A DNA stretch of 64,000 nt. Origin: Flavihumibacter fluminis (GTDB lineage: Bacteria > Bacteroidota > Bacteroidia > Chitinophagales > Chitinophagaceae). The stretch's first letter is position 1. Every line of letters starts with the position of its first letter. The translations under genes were made by a program, and so were the position numbers. The stretch lies in contig NZ_JAKEVY010000001.1 in the NCBI RefSeq assembly GCF_021491375.1, forward strand, positions 1,195,001 through 1,259,000. The letters run 5' to 3'. The notes under the pieces are model-generated. The model saw only the letters and a program-made list of their open reading frames with translations, ran no database searches and was not told the DNA's origin. Positions 17,297 through 26,132 of the stretch are shown here, piece after piece.

Positions 17297-17778
17297 ATTT
17301 TTTTAGTTTTAAAAGACCAGGTAATATAAAATTCCGCCACGAGTTCTCCGGATTGGGTTACTCCTCTTGACAGGATCCGAATCATTTGTGCTTCGCCGGT
17401 AGTAACTGCCAGATTTACCGCTTCAGCAATTTCTCTGCCTTGTGAGCAGGTGAAAATAGTGATCCCGGTTGCCTTTTTATGATAGGCAGCTTCGAGACCG
17501 GTTACCAGCATGGAAACCGCTGGCTGTCTTTTCCAGGTTTGGGACATCGCCAGCAAACCTGTACTCATTTCTGCGGCCATTGCAAGACAAGCAAAATAGG
17601 TGGAGCGGAAAGGATTTTGACTGAACCATTTAAAAGGAACCGAAACATCGCAACGTTCATCCGATGCAGACACCACCCGAACACCGGCAAAAAAAGCACT
17701 GGGTAATTTCATGAGCATGAACAACCGAAACCGGAAGGAACTATTCACCAATTGCAGGAAAGAGTTCGAATCATGCAT
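17293..17778 (-). CDS. DUF4442 hotdog-fold protein (thioesterase-like)
   Basis: A 161-residue protein resembling DUF4442/PaaI-like hotdog thioesterases. It has the pattern RVVSASDERCDVSVPFKW, then NPFRSTYFACLAMAAEMSTGLLA, which would form the central hotdog helix, and ends in a strand-rich part (ELVAEFYITWSFK). No catalytic residue can be named with confidence. It is followed by the beta-CASP gene with an ATGA overlap, so the two are co-translated. The acyl substrate is unknown. Confidence 0.85.
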   Translation of the reverse strand: MHDSNSFLQLVNSSFRFRLFMLMKLPSAFFAGVRVVSASDERCDVSVPFKWFSQNPFRSTYFACLAMAAEMSTGLLAMSQTWKRQPAVSMLVTGLEAAYHKKATGITIFTCSQGREIAEAVNLAVTTGEAQMIRILSRGVTQSGELVAEFYITWSFKTKKI

Positions 17779-17828
17779 GTTGCAGATGGATTGTAACTAA
17801 ATATACCAAATCCGTGTGAAATAAAAAG

Positions 17829-17848
17829 GCCGCGTCTTAAGACGCGGC
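17829..17848 (-). terminator. Terminator after the ferritin-like genes
   Basis: A perfect 20-bp palindrome GCCGCGTCTT / AAGACGCGGC followed on the minus strand by CTTTTTATTT. It lies 23 nt beyond the stop of the second ferritin-like gene and ends the presumed lysA-ferritin-ferritin transcript. Confidence 0.9.
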
Positions 17849-17870
17849 ACAACAACACAACCGGACCGTA

Positions 17871-18707
17871 TTACTGAACAATAAAAGGACCAACAATGGC
17901 CAATACCTGTTCTTTGGTCAGGCCTTCATCAAAAGCCTCCGTAGCAGCCGAGGCAGAGATCATTGCACCATTGATGTTAACAATGTTAATGCCGGCCTGT
18001 GTGCTCAGTTCTTCCCCATCATAACTGGCTTGCACAACCGAACCTATACCGGATTCTTTTCCAGTGATCCAGGGCTTCACATCCCCAAAACCATTTGCTT
18101 TGCGCATGGTTCGGATATGTGCGGCATGGCGGGCTTCCACTGAATGAATATTGAGTGCTGCAGTGAGCAGGTCTCCGCCGCCTGTTATTTCCGCAGCTCT
18201 GCCTTTATAAGCGCGTACGCCTGTATCTTCAAAGGTTTGGGCAACCGCGAGGAAAGTGGCGTAATCGGAGAAGACATTGGCAAAAGTTCCACCTGCAGTA
18301 AAATCGAAGGTTGGTTTGGAAACCGGTGTACCGCCAGATGCAGTGATTGCAGTCTTCAAAAATTCCACATGCGCAGCTTCATGATCACCAATCGTTTTTA
18401 TGGCAGCAGCAGGAGCTCCGGCAGGCACCAGAGCGGTTCCTTTTGCTATACCCATAGCATAGAATTCTGCTTCAAGGTATTCTAACGTCAACGCATAATT
18501 CAATACATCCAGGACAACATTTTGAGAGGGACCTGATTGGGCATAAGCCTTTTTGAAAATGGATCCGATAAAAAAAGGAAGTGCGGCCAGGCCAATTTTT
18601 GCTCCGATGCCAGCGAAAGATTTCATGGCAGTGCGACGATCACTGAGTCTATCCGGCATTTCGGGATCCACTTTTTCAATTTCATTTATGATGTGTAGGA
18701 ATTCCAT
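17871..18707 (-). CDS. Ferritin-like domain protein, exported (second of a pair)
   Basis: A 278-residue protein with a leader containing an RR pair (DRRTAMKSF) and a hydrophobic stretch ending KKAYAQ at about residue 57, consistent with Tat-type export although not a perfect twin-arginine motif. The mature part has a four-helix ferritin-like fold with potential di-metal ligands EYLEAEFY, DHEAAHVEF, FEDTGVRAY and VEARHAAH, the E...ExxH...E...ExxH pattern. It lies 20 nt after its paralogue and probably shares its mRNA. Whether it stores metal or does redox chemistry is unknown. Confidence 0.9.
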   Translation of the reverse strand: MEFLHIINEIEKVDPEMPDRLSDRRTAMKSFAGIGAKIGLAALPFFIGSIFKKAYAQSGPSQNVVLDVLNYALTLEYLEAEFYAMGIAKGTALVPAGAPAAAIKTIGDHEAAHVEFLKTAITASGGTPVSKPTFDFTAGGTFANVFSDYATFLAVAQTFEDTGVRAYKGRAAEITGGGDLLTAALNIHSVEARHAAHIRTMRKANGFGDVKPWITGKESGIGSVVQASYDGEELSTQAGINIVNINGAMISASAATEAFDEGLTKEQVLAIVGPFIVQ

Positions 18708-18727
18708 AACATTCTTTTTTTGTGGTG

Positions 18728-19423
18728 TTAACGGGGAAGATTAGACGCATTGATTTTTGTTTTGATAAAGCCAGCAGCAACAGCCAGTACATCCACTGGC
18801 ATGCGACTGGTATCCAGGCCATTCATATCAACAACTGTATTATCAGCAAAACTTCCATTGCTGATCAGGTCTCTGATATAAGCGGCATGACGGGCTTCAA
18901 CCGATACAATTTTCCCTGCGAGTGTTAGGTAATCAGGTGTAACTATCAGTTTACCGGCACCATTGTAAGCGGAGACCCCGAGATCTTCAAATGCCTTGGC
19001 GGTTGCCAACACACTGGCACGACTACCGAAATCAATGGCACTGAAATCAAATTCGAGATTGGAAATAGCTGCTCCTGCAAGAGCGGATTTGAAGAATTCA
19101 CGATGAGCGATTTCATGGTCGCGGATATCGGTGAGCAAGGCATTTTCGGATGCTGAAATTCCATTGTAGGGCGACTGTGCAACTCTGGTATAAAAAGCAG
19201 CTTCCAGTTGTTCCAGCGCATAGGCGTAGTTGAGGATGCCCACATCCCCGCTACCAAGATCTACCCCATTGTTCATCATGTTGTCGTCATTCTTGTCGCA
19301 GGAAGAAGCAAGCACCATGATGCCGGTAGCTGCACCTGCCATACCAAGAAAGGCACGCCTTGATAAGGCCTCAGAAGATTTTTGGATCATACATTTCGAT
19401 TTTCTGGTTAATGGATATTCCAT
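18728..19423 (-). CDS. Ferritin-like domain lipoprotein with Tat signal (first of a pair)
   Basis: A 231-residue paralogue of the next gene. It has a strong Tat motif SRRAFLG, then a hydrophobic stretch and a lipobox LASSC, so it is probably a Tat-exported lipoprotein. Di-metal candidates are EQLEAAFY, DHEIAHREF, FEDLGVSAY and VEARHAAYI. An internal ATG at 19390 (MIQKSSEALSRRAFLG) would give a more usual Tat signal than ATG 19423. It starts 35 nt after the lysA stop on the same strand. Confidence 0.9.
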   Translation of the reverse strand: MEYPLTRKSKCMIQKSSEALSRRAFLGMAGAATGIMVLASSCDKNDDNMMNNGVDLGSGDVGILNYAYALEQLEAAFYTRVAQSPYNGISASENALLTDIRDHEIAHREFFKSALAGAAISNLEFDFSAIDFGSRASVLATAKAFEDLGVSAYNGAGKLIVTPDYLTLAGKIVSVEARHAAYIRDLISNGSFADNTVVDMNGLDTSRMPVDVLAVAAGFIKTKINASNLPR

Positions 19424-19458
19424 TTACGAGAAACCGAAATGTCTGGATTGGGTAGTTT

Positions 19459-20664
19459 TTAAATTACCTGGTTGCGTAGTAAATCTTCAAATGTATCGCG
19501 GCGGCGAATCAGTTTCGCATCACCATCCAACATCATAACTTCTGCCGGTTTTAAGCGGCTGTTAAAATTCGAAGACATTTCGAAACCGTAGGCTCCTGCG
19601 TTATAGAAAACCAGGAAATCGCCTTCACGCACTTCATTCAGGGTGCGATCCCAGGCAAACGTATCGGTTTCACAGATATTACCCACAACAGTGTAAATAC
19701 GATCACTGCCTTTGGGGTTTGAAATATTACGGATTCTATGATAGGCATCGTAGAACATGGGGCGAATCAGGTGATTGAAACCACTGTTTACACCCACAAA
19801 AACAGTTGCGGTAGTTTGTTTGATAACGTTGGCTTTCACAATGAAATACCCGCTCTCGCTCACGAGGAATTTTCCGGGTTCAAACCAAACCTGCAGTTCT
19901 TTTCCTGTTTCCTGTTGGTAGGCTGCAAACGCTTCTGCTACTTTTTCTCCCAGCAAATCAATATCAGTCTGCACATCCCCATCCTGGTAAGGCACTTTGA
20001 ATCCACTACCCAGGTCAATAAATTTCAGGTTCGGGAAATGCGTAGCGAGTTCAAACATTACTTCGAGTCCCTGCAGGAATACATTTACATCCTTGATATC
20101 ACTACCGGTATGCATGTGAATCCCTTCAATATTGAGACCGGTTGTTTTCACCACACGTTCAATATGACGCAACTGGTGAATAGAGATACCAAACTTACTG
20201 TCTATATGTCCGGTTGAAATTTTATAATTCCCTCCTCCCATGATATGGGGATTAAACCGGATACAAATTGGATAAGAGCCTTTGTATTTGGAGCCGAACT
20301 GCTCCAGAATAGAAATGTTATCAATATTAATATTCACTCCGAGTTTTTTGCCTTCATCTACTTCGGCAAAATCAACACAGTTGGGGGTAAAGAGAATTCT
20401 ATCGGGTGCAAAACCGGCTTTAAGACCGAGTTGCACTTCGTGAATGCTTACGCAATCCAGTGATGCTCCGAGTGATTCAATGTACTTGAGTACATTGATA
20501 TTGCTGAGTGCTTTACAGGCATAAAAGAAACGTGCGTTCACCTTTTTAAAGGCGGACTGCAATTTATTGTACTGCTCACTAATTTGATTGGCATTGTACA
20601 CATAAAGAGGCGTACCATATTCCTGTGCTAACTGCACCAGCGTTTCATCCGATAAATAAGACAT
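19459..20664 (-). CDS. lysA: Diaminopimelate decarboxylase
   Basis: A 401-residue fold-type III PLP enzyme that converts meso-diaminopimelate to lysine, the last step of the pathway. The PLP lysine is Lys51 in FYACKALSN. Further motifs are HMHTGSDI, GSGFKVPY, EPGKFLVSESG and, from the other subunit, VGNICETDTFAWDR. Both length and motif order fit LysA; use of another basic amino acid is unlikely. The two ferritin-like genes follow on the same strand. Confidence 0.95.
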   Translation of the reverse strand: MSYLSDETLVQLAQEYGTPLYVYNANQISEQYNKLQSAFKKVNARFFYACKALSNINVLKYIESLGASLDCVSIHEVQLGLKAGFAPDRILFTPNCVDFAEVDEGKKLGVNINIDNISILEQFGSKYKGSYPICIRFNPHIMGGGNYKISTGHIDSKFGISIHQLRHIERVVKTTGLNIEGIHMHTGSDIKDVNVFLQGLEVMFELATHFPNLKFIDLGSGFKVPYQDGDVQTDIDLLGEKVAEAFAAYQQETGKELQVWFEPGKFLVSESGYFIVKANVIKQTTATVFVGVNSGFNHLIRPMFYDAYHRIRNISNPKGSDRIYTVVGNICETDTFAWDRTLNEVREGDFLVFYNAGAYGFEMSSNFNSRLKPAEVMMLDGDAKLIRRRDTFEDLLRNQVI

Positions 20665-20730
20665 AACTAGATTGCTTGCAAATTTGGCGAATATACAGCA
20701 GTTCTGTCTTATTTCTGAAGGGAGTGCTGC

Positions 20731-21498
20731 TTATTGTTCAGGATCTTCTTCAGGAGATGTGTCTTCCTGTTGATTGTCTTCCTCCTGCTGGTCGTTGGCC
20801 TCCAGTAATTCACCGGTTTCGCTAACCAGCCAAACGCGGTTGGTATCTGCATCTTCGATGGTTTCAACCAGTGTGTCTGTAATGGACTCATCATCGCCAT
20901 TGGCAACATGTACCTGTCCTCCGCTTAAGAGTGTTGGTTCCACCACCTGGTCAGCCAGTACTTCCCGGATACGCGGGAGGTCTTCCGGACCATTTAATCC
21001 GAAATAGTCCATGAAGGAGCGGGAAGTTGTATATACCAGGGGTTTACCAGGCATATCTTCATTACGGCCACTGATCACGATCAATTCTTTTTCCAGTAAT
21101 TTCTGGATGGAGTAATCAGCACTAACGCCGCGGATCGATTCAATTTCACCTTTGGTGATGGGTTGCTTGTAGGCAATAATCGCCAGGGTTTCCATAGCAG
21201 CCGGACTCAGGCGCTTGAGGAATTTATCACCATTCAGCTGGGCAACGGTTTTGTGGTATTCCTTCTTGGTAAGGAATTGCCAGCCACCACCGCTGAAACG
21301 GAGTTCAAAAGGATAAAACTCTGACTGGTATTTTTCAACGATTCCCTCAATGCCGGCTTCAATCTGATCCAGCGTCAACTTATCTTCCATAAAGCCAAAA
21401 GCCTGGTTAATAAGATCTGTCAGTTCGATGGCACCCAGCGGTTTTTCGCTTGCGAAAATGAGGGCTTCAATATGAGGGATGATATTTCCGATTTCCAT
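20731..21498 (-). CDS. scpB: Segregation and condensation protein B
   Basis: A 255-residue partner of ScpA and SMC in chromosome condensation. The two winged-helix units carry IIPHIEALIFASEKPLGAIEL at the start and MAALETLAIIAYKQPITKGEI-like ScpB core (AAMETLAIIAYKQPITKGE) with VSADYSIQKLLEKELI. From about residue 190 the tail is long and acidic, rich in D, E and Q, and probably disordered. It is separated from lysA by 66 bp and from atpG by 127 bp that holds two DnaA-box-like sequences. Confidence 0.95.
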   Translation of the reverse strand: MEIGNIIPHIEALIFASEKPLGAIELTDLINQAFGFMEDKLTLDQIEAGIEGIVEKYQSEFYPFELRFSGGGWQFLTKKEYHKTVAQLNGDKFLKRLSPAAMETLAIIAYKQPITKGEIESIRGVSADYSIQKLLEKELIVISGRNEDMPGKPLVYTTSRSFMDYFGLNGPEDLPRIREVLADQVVEPTLLSGGQVHVANGDDESITDTLVETIEDADTNRVWLVSETGELLEANDQQEEDNQQEDTSPEEDPEQ

Positions 21499-21596
21499 GG
21501 TTTCGACATTTTAATTTCCAATACACACGATCCTATGCTAAGGCAGCAATGAACATGCCGCAAGCTTCTCAAAAATGCTAAAAACAGGAAATGGAG

Positions 21597-21615
21597 TTAT
21601 ACACAATGTGGAAAA
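21597..21615. other. Two inverted DnaA-box-like 9-mers between atpG and scpB
   Basis: TTATACACA (21597-21605, plus) and TTTTCCACA (21607-21615, minus) face each other with one base between. Both fit the DnaA box consensus TTWTNCACA. They lie within the 127-bp gap between two minus-strand genes and are not followed by a T-tract, so they are not an evident terminator. Only two boxes are seen and no clear AT-rich unwinding element, so an origin is only a possibility. Confidence 0.4.
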
Positions 21616-21625
21616 GCCCCTGAAA

Positions 21626-22507
21626 TTAGCCCTGGAGCGCAGCAGCACCACTCACGATCTCGGTCAGTTCGGTAGTGATGGCAGCCTGGCGGGCGCGGTT
21701 GTAGCTGATCTTCAGACTGCGAAGCAGTTCGTTCGCGTTTTCAGATGCCTTATCCATGGCCGTCATACGGGCTCCGTGTTCAGATGCATTGGCATCCAGT
21801 ACCGCCTTGTATAACTGGGTGTTCAGAATTTTGGGCATCAGTTCCGCAATTAGTTCTTCTTTATTGGGCTCAAAAATGAAATCGCTTTTTTTGGCATTGG
21901 CTGCAGCTGTAACCTTGGGAATTGGCAGGAAACGCTCTACCACAAAACGCTGGGTAGCGGCATTCTTGAATTCACTGTATACAATTTCAACTACATCAAA
22001 CTCCTTGTTTTCAAAGGCCTTGACAGCAGCCTGGGCACAGGCCTGAACTGTTTCAAAACGGAGATCAAGGAAAATGTCTTTATAAGTAGCGTCTGCCTTG
22101 TAGTTGGCTTTCAGCATGGCCTCATATCCTTTTTTACCAATGTTCCAGATCTTCACATTTCCCTGGGCCTGCTGGGCACTGTAACGCTCAGCAATAACCG
22201 CTTTGGCTGCTTTAATGATATTGGCATTGTAGGCACCTGCCAGTCCGCGATCACTGGTAATAACAATTAGCAGTACTTTTTCCACCGGACGCTCGCTAGC
22301 CAGGGATCCCCCTACTTCACCTTCAGAATTGCTGACAATATTGGACAGCATTTCCTGCAGTTTGGTAGCATACGGACGCATCTGAAGAATCGCATCCTGT
22401 GCACGGCGCAATTTGGCGGCACTTACCATTTTCATGGCTTTTGTGATCTGCTGAGTGCTCTGAACGGATTTGATCCGGTTGCGTACTTCTTTTAATGCTC
22501 CTGACAT
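21626..22507 (-). CDS. atpG: ATP synthase F1 gamma subunit
   Basis: A 293-residue central-stalk subunit of F1Fo ATP synthase. The N-terminal helix has MSGALKEVRNRIKSVQSTQQ and ITKAMKMVSAAKLRRAQ; the C-terminal helix has MDKASENANELLRSLKISYN and RARQAAITTELTEIVSGAAA. A central domain includes VLLIVITSDRGLAGAYN. I start at ATG 22507; an in-frame start at 22633 would add 42 unconserved residues. It stands without other atp genes in view. Confidence 0.96.
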   Translation of the reverse strand: MSGALKEVRNRIKSVQSTQQITKAMKMVSAAKLRRAQDAILQMRPYATKLQEMLSNIVSNSEGEVGGSLASERPVEKVLLIVITSDRGLAGAYNANIIKAAKAVIAERYSAQQAQGNVKIWNIGKKGYEAMLKANYKADATYKDIFLDLRFETVQACAQAAVKAFENKEFDVVEIVYSEFKNAATQRFVVERFLPIPKVTAAANAKKSDFIFEPNKEELIAELMPKILNTQLYKAVLDANASEHGARMTAMDKASENANELLRSLKISYNRARQAAITTELTEIVSGAAALQG

Positions 22508-22613
22508 AGTAGGGTGATTTTCCTCAATTTGGCCGCAAAGGTAAAAGAAAACAGGTAATTTCAATAAATCCCGCTTGGAAAATGTGGCTCTTCCAATTCC
22601 GGTTGGCTTGCCG

Positions 22614-22621
22614 TACCTTTG
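22614..22621 (+). promoter_or_regulatory. Possible -7 box for secA
   Basis: TACCTTTG fits TAnnTTTG and lies 97 nt before the secA ATG, which gives a leader of about 90 nt. TTCC rather than TTTG is found 19 nt upstream. The leader includes a 7-codon frame (22679-22702). Confidence 0.5.
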
Positions 22622-22718
22622 CCAGCCTGACAATTTGACTAAACAGGAAGTGTAGCACTGAAATTGACAGAGTTAATTATGCGCAGAAACGAAATCTTTT
22701 AAGACAATACCCAAAACG

Positions 22719-25700
22719 ATGTTAGGTTTTATTCAGAAACTATTTGGCGGAAGCAAATCGGAAAAAGACGTTAAAAGCATCCAGCCATTAGTTGCCAAGG
22801 CGAATGAATATTTTGCTGCTTATCAATCACTTAGCAACGATCAGTTGCGAGGCAAGACAAGGGAATTCAAGGATCGGATCCAACAACATGTAAGCTCCAT
22901 AAATGAAGAAATTGCACAACTGAACGCCCAGGCGGAAGCACTGCCCTTCAGTGATTTCTCCGGAAAGGACGCAATTTACCAGGAGGTTGACAAACTCAAA
23001 AAGAAGAAAAACGAGCAGCTGGAAGAGGTGCTGAAAGAGATCGCTCCGGAGGCATTTGCAGTAGTAAAAGAGACCAGCCGCCGCTTCAAGGAAAACCCGG
23101 TAATGATTTCCAGCGCCACCGATCTGGACAGGCAGCTGGCGGTTAAAAAAGAACACATTAAAATTGAAGGCGATCAATCCCATTTCAGCAATAGCTGGAC
23201 AGCAGGTGGCAATATCGTAACCTGGAACATGGTGCATTACGATGTGCAGCTGATTGGTGGTTTTGTGCTGCATTCAGGAAAAATTGCCGAAATGGCAACC
23301 GGTGAAGGTAAGACCCTGGTATCTACCCTGCCCGCCTATCTGAATGCGCTGGCTGGCGAAGGAGTTCATATTGTAACGGTGAACGATTACCTGGCCCGCC
23401 GTGACTCTGAATGGAATGGTCCCATCTTCGAATGGCTTGGATTGACCGTGGATTGCATCGACAAACACCAACCTAACAGTGAAGAGCGCAGAAGAGCCTA
23501 TATGGCGGATATCACTTATGGCACCAATAATGAATTCGGCTTTGATTACCTGCGTGATAACATGGTGCACAGTCCGGATGAAATGGTACAGCGGAAACAT
23601 CATTTTGCCATGGTGGATGAAGTGGACTCCGTATTGATTGACGATGCGCGTACACCACTCATTATTTCCGGACCGGTACCTCGCGGTGAAGAACAGCAAT
23701 ACCATTTGCTGAAACCAAGAGTACTGCAATTGGTGGAAGCACAGAAGCAGATGGTGAATAAATTCCTTATTGAAGCAAGAAAAAAGATTGCAGAAGGAAA
23801 TGATGACCCTAAAGATGGCGGCCTTGCCCTGATGCGCGCCTATCGTGGCTTGCCCAAAACGAGTGCACTTATTAAATTCCTGAGTGAACCGGGTGTAAAA
23901 GTAAAACTACAGAAATCGGAAAATTATTACCTGGCGGATCAATCGAAAGAGATGCCAAAGGTAGATGCCGAATTGTACTTCTATATTGATGAGAAAAACA
24001 ACTCTGTTGACCTGACTGAAAAAGGGATTCAGATGATCACCCGTTCCGGGGAAGATCCTGATTTCTTTGTGCTGCCAGACATCAGTTCCAAACTGGGAGA
24101 AATTGAAGCAGACGCAACTGCCAGCGCAGAAGACAAACTGCAGCAAAAGGAAGCGCTGTTAAACGAATACACATTAAAGGCGGATCGCATTCATACCATA
24201 CAGCAATTACTGAAAGCCTACACCCTGTTTGACAAGGATGTAGAATATGTGGTAATTGAAGGACAGGTAAAGATTGTGGATGAACAGACAGGTCGTATTA
24301 TGGAAGGTCGTCGTTATTCAGATGGCTTACACCAGGCGATTGAAGCGAAGGAAAATGTGAAGATCGAAGCAGCAACACAAACCTATGCTACCATCACCCT
24401 TCAGAATTATTTCAGGATGTACCACAAACTGGCTGGTATGACAGGTACTGCGGAAACAGAAGCAGCTGAATTGTGGGATATCTACAAACTGGATGTGGTA
24501 ACGATTCCTACCAACCTGCCTATTTCAAGAAAGGATCAGCAGGATTTGGTGTACAAAACAAGGAAAGAAAAATTCACTGCAGTAATTGAAGAAATTGAGC
24601 AACTCCGCAATGCCGGCAGACCCGTACTGGTAGGTACCACTTCAGTTGAAGTAAGTGAATTGTTAAGCCGGATGTTGCAGGGTAAAAAGATTCCTCACAA
24701 CGTATTGAACGCCAAGCAGCACGCGAGGGAGGCCCAGGTGGTAGCCGAAGCTGGTTTGGCAGGTGCGGTAACCATCGCCACCAACATGGCGGGACGTGGT
24801 ACGGATATCAAACTGGGCCCAGGTGTGAAAGAAGCTGGTGGATTAGCAATTATTGGTACTGAGCGCCATGAAAGTCGCCGGGTAGACCGCCAGTTACGCG
24901 GACGTGCCGGTCGCCAGGGAGACCCAGGTACTTCTCAGTTCTATGTATCCATGGAAGATGACCTGATGCGGATGTTTGGATCAGACCGTATTGCTTCCCT
25001 GATGGACCGGATGGGATATAAAGAAGGTGAAGTGATCCAGCACAGCATGATCACCAGGAGCATTGAAAGAGCGCAGAAAAAAGTTGAAGAAAACAACTTC
25101 GGCATACGTAAGCGCTTGCTTGAATATGATGATGTAATGAACAAACAGCGGAATGTGGTTTATAAGAAACGTAACCACGCCCTGTTTGGAGAGCGTCTGG
25201 CGCTTGATCTGGACAATGCATTTTATGGTGTGGCAGAAGGACTGGTAACTTCTTTCAGAGAGCAGGATGATTTTGAAGGCTTTAAACTGGGTGCAATCAT
25301 GAATTTTGGACTGGATACACAGATCACAGCCGCAGAGTTCAAATCTGGGAATGCCCAGCAACTGGCAGATCGTTTATACCAGGAAGCTACTGCAAGATAC
25401 CAGCAGAAAATGCAGTCTGTTGGTCAGCAGGCAGTACCGGTATTCCAGAATATTCGCAGTACACAGGGCAATCATATTGAAAATGTGGTGGTACCGTTTA
25501 CCGATGGACGTAAAGGCATCAACGTGTTAAGCAATATGCAGAAGACACTTGATACCAATGGTCGGGAATTGACCAATGCGCTGGAAAGAACCATTACGCT
25601 GGCGCTCATTGATGATTCCTGGAAAGAGCATCTGCGTGCCATGGATGACCTGAAGCAAAGTGTGCAGACAGCTTACCTGGAGCAAAAAGATCCGTTGGTA

Positions 25701-26045
25701 ATTTATAAAATGGAAGCTTTTGATCTTTTCCGTAAGATGGATGGTGAAGTGAACCGTGAAATCGTTTCCTTCCTGGCCCATTGCGGAATACCAATGGAAC
25801 AACAGCAACCTGCTGAGATCATTAAAGAAGGTCGGGAAGAAAAAACCGATATGAGCAAACTGCAATCCAACAAGGAAGAAGTAGATGCGAGGGGTGATGA
25901 TTATGCTGCTAATCAGAATGACTATTATGATCCGAGCGGAACTCCAACCGTACGTGAACCTATCCGGGTTGGACCTAAGGTAGGTCGTAATGATCCTTGT
26001 CCATGTGGTAGCGGCAAAAAATACAAAAACTGTCACGGAGCATAA
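22719..26045 (+). CDS. secA: Preprotein translocase ATPase SecA
   Basis: A 1,108-residue motor of the Sec pathway. Walker A is GEGKT at 195-199 (MATGEGKTLVST) and Walker B DEVD at 300-303 (DEVDSVLIDDARTPLIISG). The second helicase domain has VGTTSVEVSELLSRML, TNMAGRGTDIKLG and RQLRGRAGRQGDPG. The C-terminal zinc motif CPCGSGKKYKNCH is at 1094-1106. The protein is about 200 residues longer than E. coli SecA, with extra length before Walker A and after Walker B, as usual in Bacteroidota. A linker rich in N, D and Y precedes the zinc motif. It is followed by a strong terminator. Confidence 0.98.
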   Translation: MLGFIQKLFGGSKSEKDVKSIQPLVAKANEYFAAYQSLSNDQLRGKTREFKDRIQQHVSSINEEIAQLNAQAEALPFSDFSGKDAIYQEVDKLKKKKNEQLEEVLKEIAPEAFAVVKETSRRFKENPVMISSATDLDRQLAVKKEHIKIEGDQSHFSNSWTAGGNIVTWNMVHYDVQLIGGFVLHSGKIAEMATGEGKTLVSTLPAYLNALAGEGVHIVTVNDYLARRDSEWNGPIFEWLGLTVDCIDKHQPNSEERRRAYMADITYGTNNEFGFDYLRDNMVHSPDEMVQRKHHFAMVDEVDSVLIDDARTPLIISGPVPRGEEQQYHLLKPRVLQLVEAQKQMVNKFLIEARKKIAEGNDDPKDGGLALMRAYRGLPKTSALIKFLSEPGVKVKLQKSENYYLADQSKEMPKVDAELYFYIDEKNNSVDLTEKGIQMITRSGEDPDFFVLPDISSKLGEIEADATASAEDKLQQKEALLNEYTLKADRIHTIQQLLKAYTLFDKDVEYVVIEGQVKIVDEQTGRIMEGRRYSDGLHQAIEAKENVKIEAATQTYATITLQNYFRMYHKLAGMTGTAETEAAELWDIYKLDVVTIPTNLPISRKDQQDLVYKTRKEKFTAVIEEIEQLRNAGRPVLVGTTSVEVSELLSRMLQGKKIPHNVLNAKQHAREAQVVAEAGLAGAVTIATNMAGRGTDIKLGPGVKEAGGLAIIGTERHESRRVDRQLRGRAGRQGDPGTSQFYVSMEDDLMRMFGSDRIASLMDRMGYKEGEVIQHSMITRSIERAQKKVEENNFGIRKRLLEYDDVMNKQRNVVYKKRNHALFGERLALDLDNAFYGVAEGLVTSFREQDDFEGFKLGAIMNFGLDTQITAAEFKSGNAQQLADRLYQEATARYQQKMQSVGQQAVPVFQNIRSTQGNHIENVVVPFTDGRKGINVLSNMQKTLDTNGRELTNALERTITLALIDDSWKEHLRAMDDLKQSVQTAYLEQKDPLVIYKMEAFDLFRKMDGEVNREIVSFLAHCGIPMEQQQPAEIIKEGREEKTDMSKLQSNKEEVDARGDDYAANQNDYYDPSGTPTVREPIRVGPKVGRNDPCPCGSGKKYKNCHGA

Positions 26046-26066
26046 TCAAACGATTGAGTAAAACAT

Positions 26067-26092
26067 AAAAAGGTGTCCTTCGGGCACCTTTT
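26067..26092 (+). terminator. Terminator of secA
   Basis: Stem AAAAGGTG.CC / GG.CACCTTTT with a TTC loop, then CTTTTTT. It begins 22 nt past the secA stop and ends 40 nt before the next start. Confidence 0.9.
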
Positions 26093-26132
26093 CTTTTTTA
26101 ACTTACGAACGAATCTGACAAAACCAACCGGC

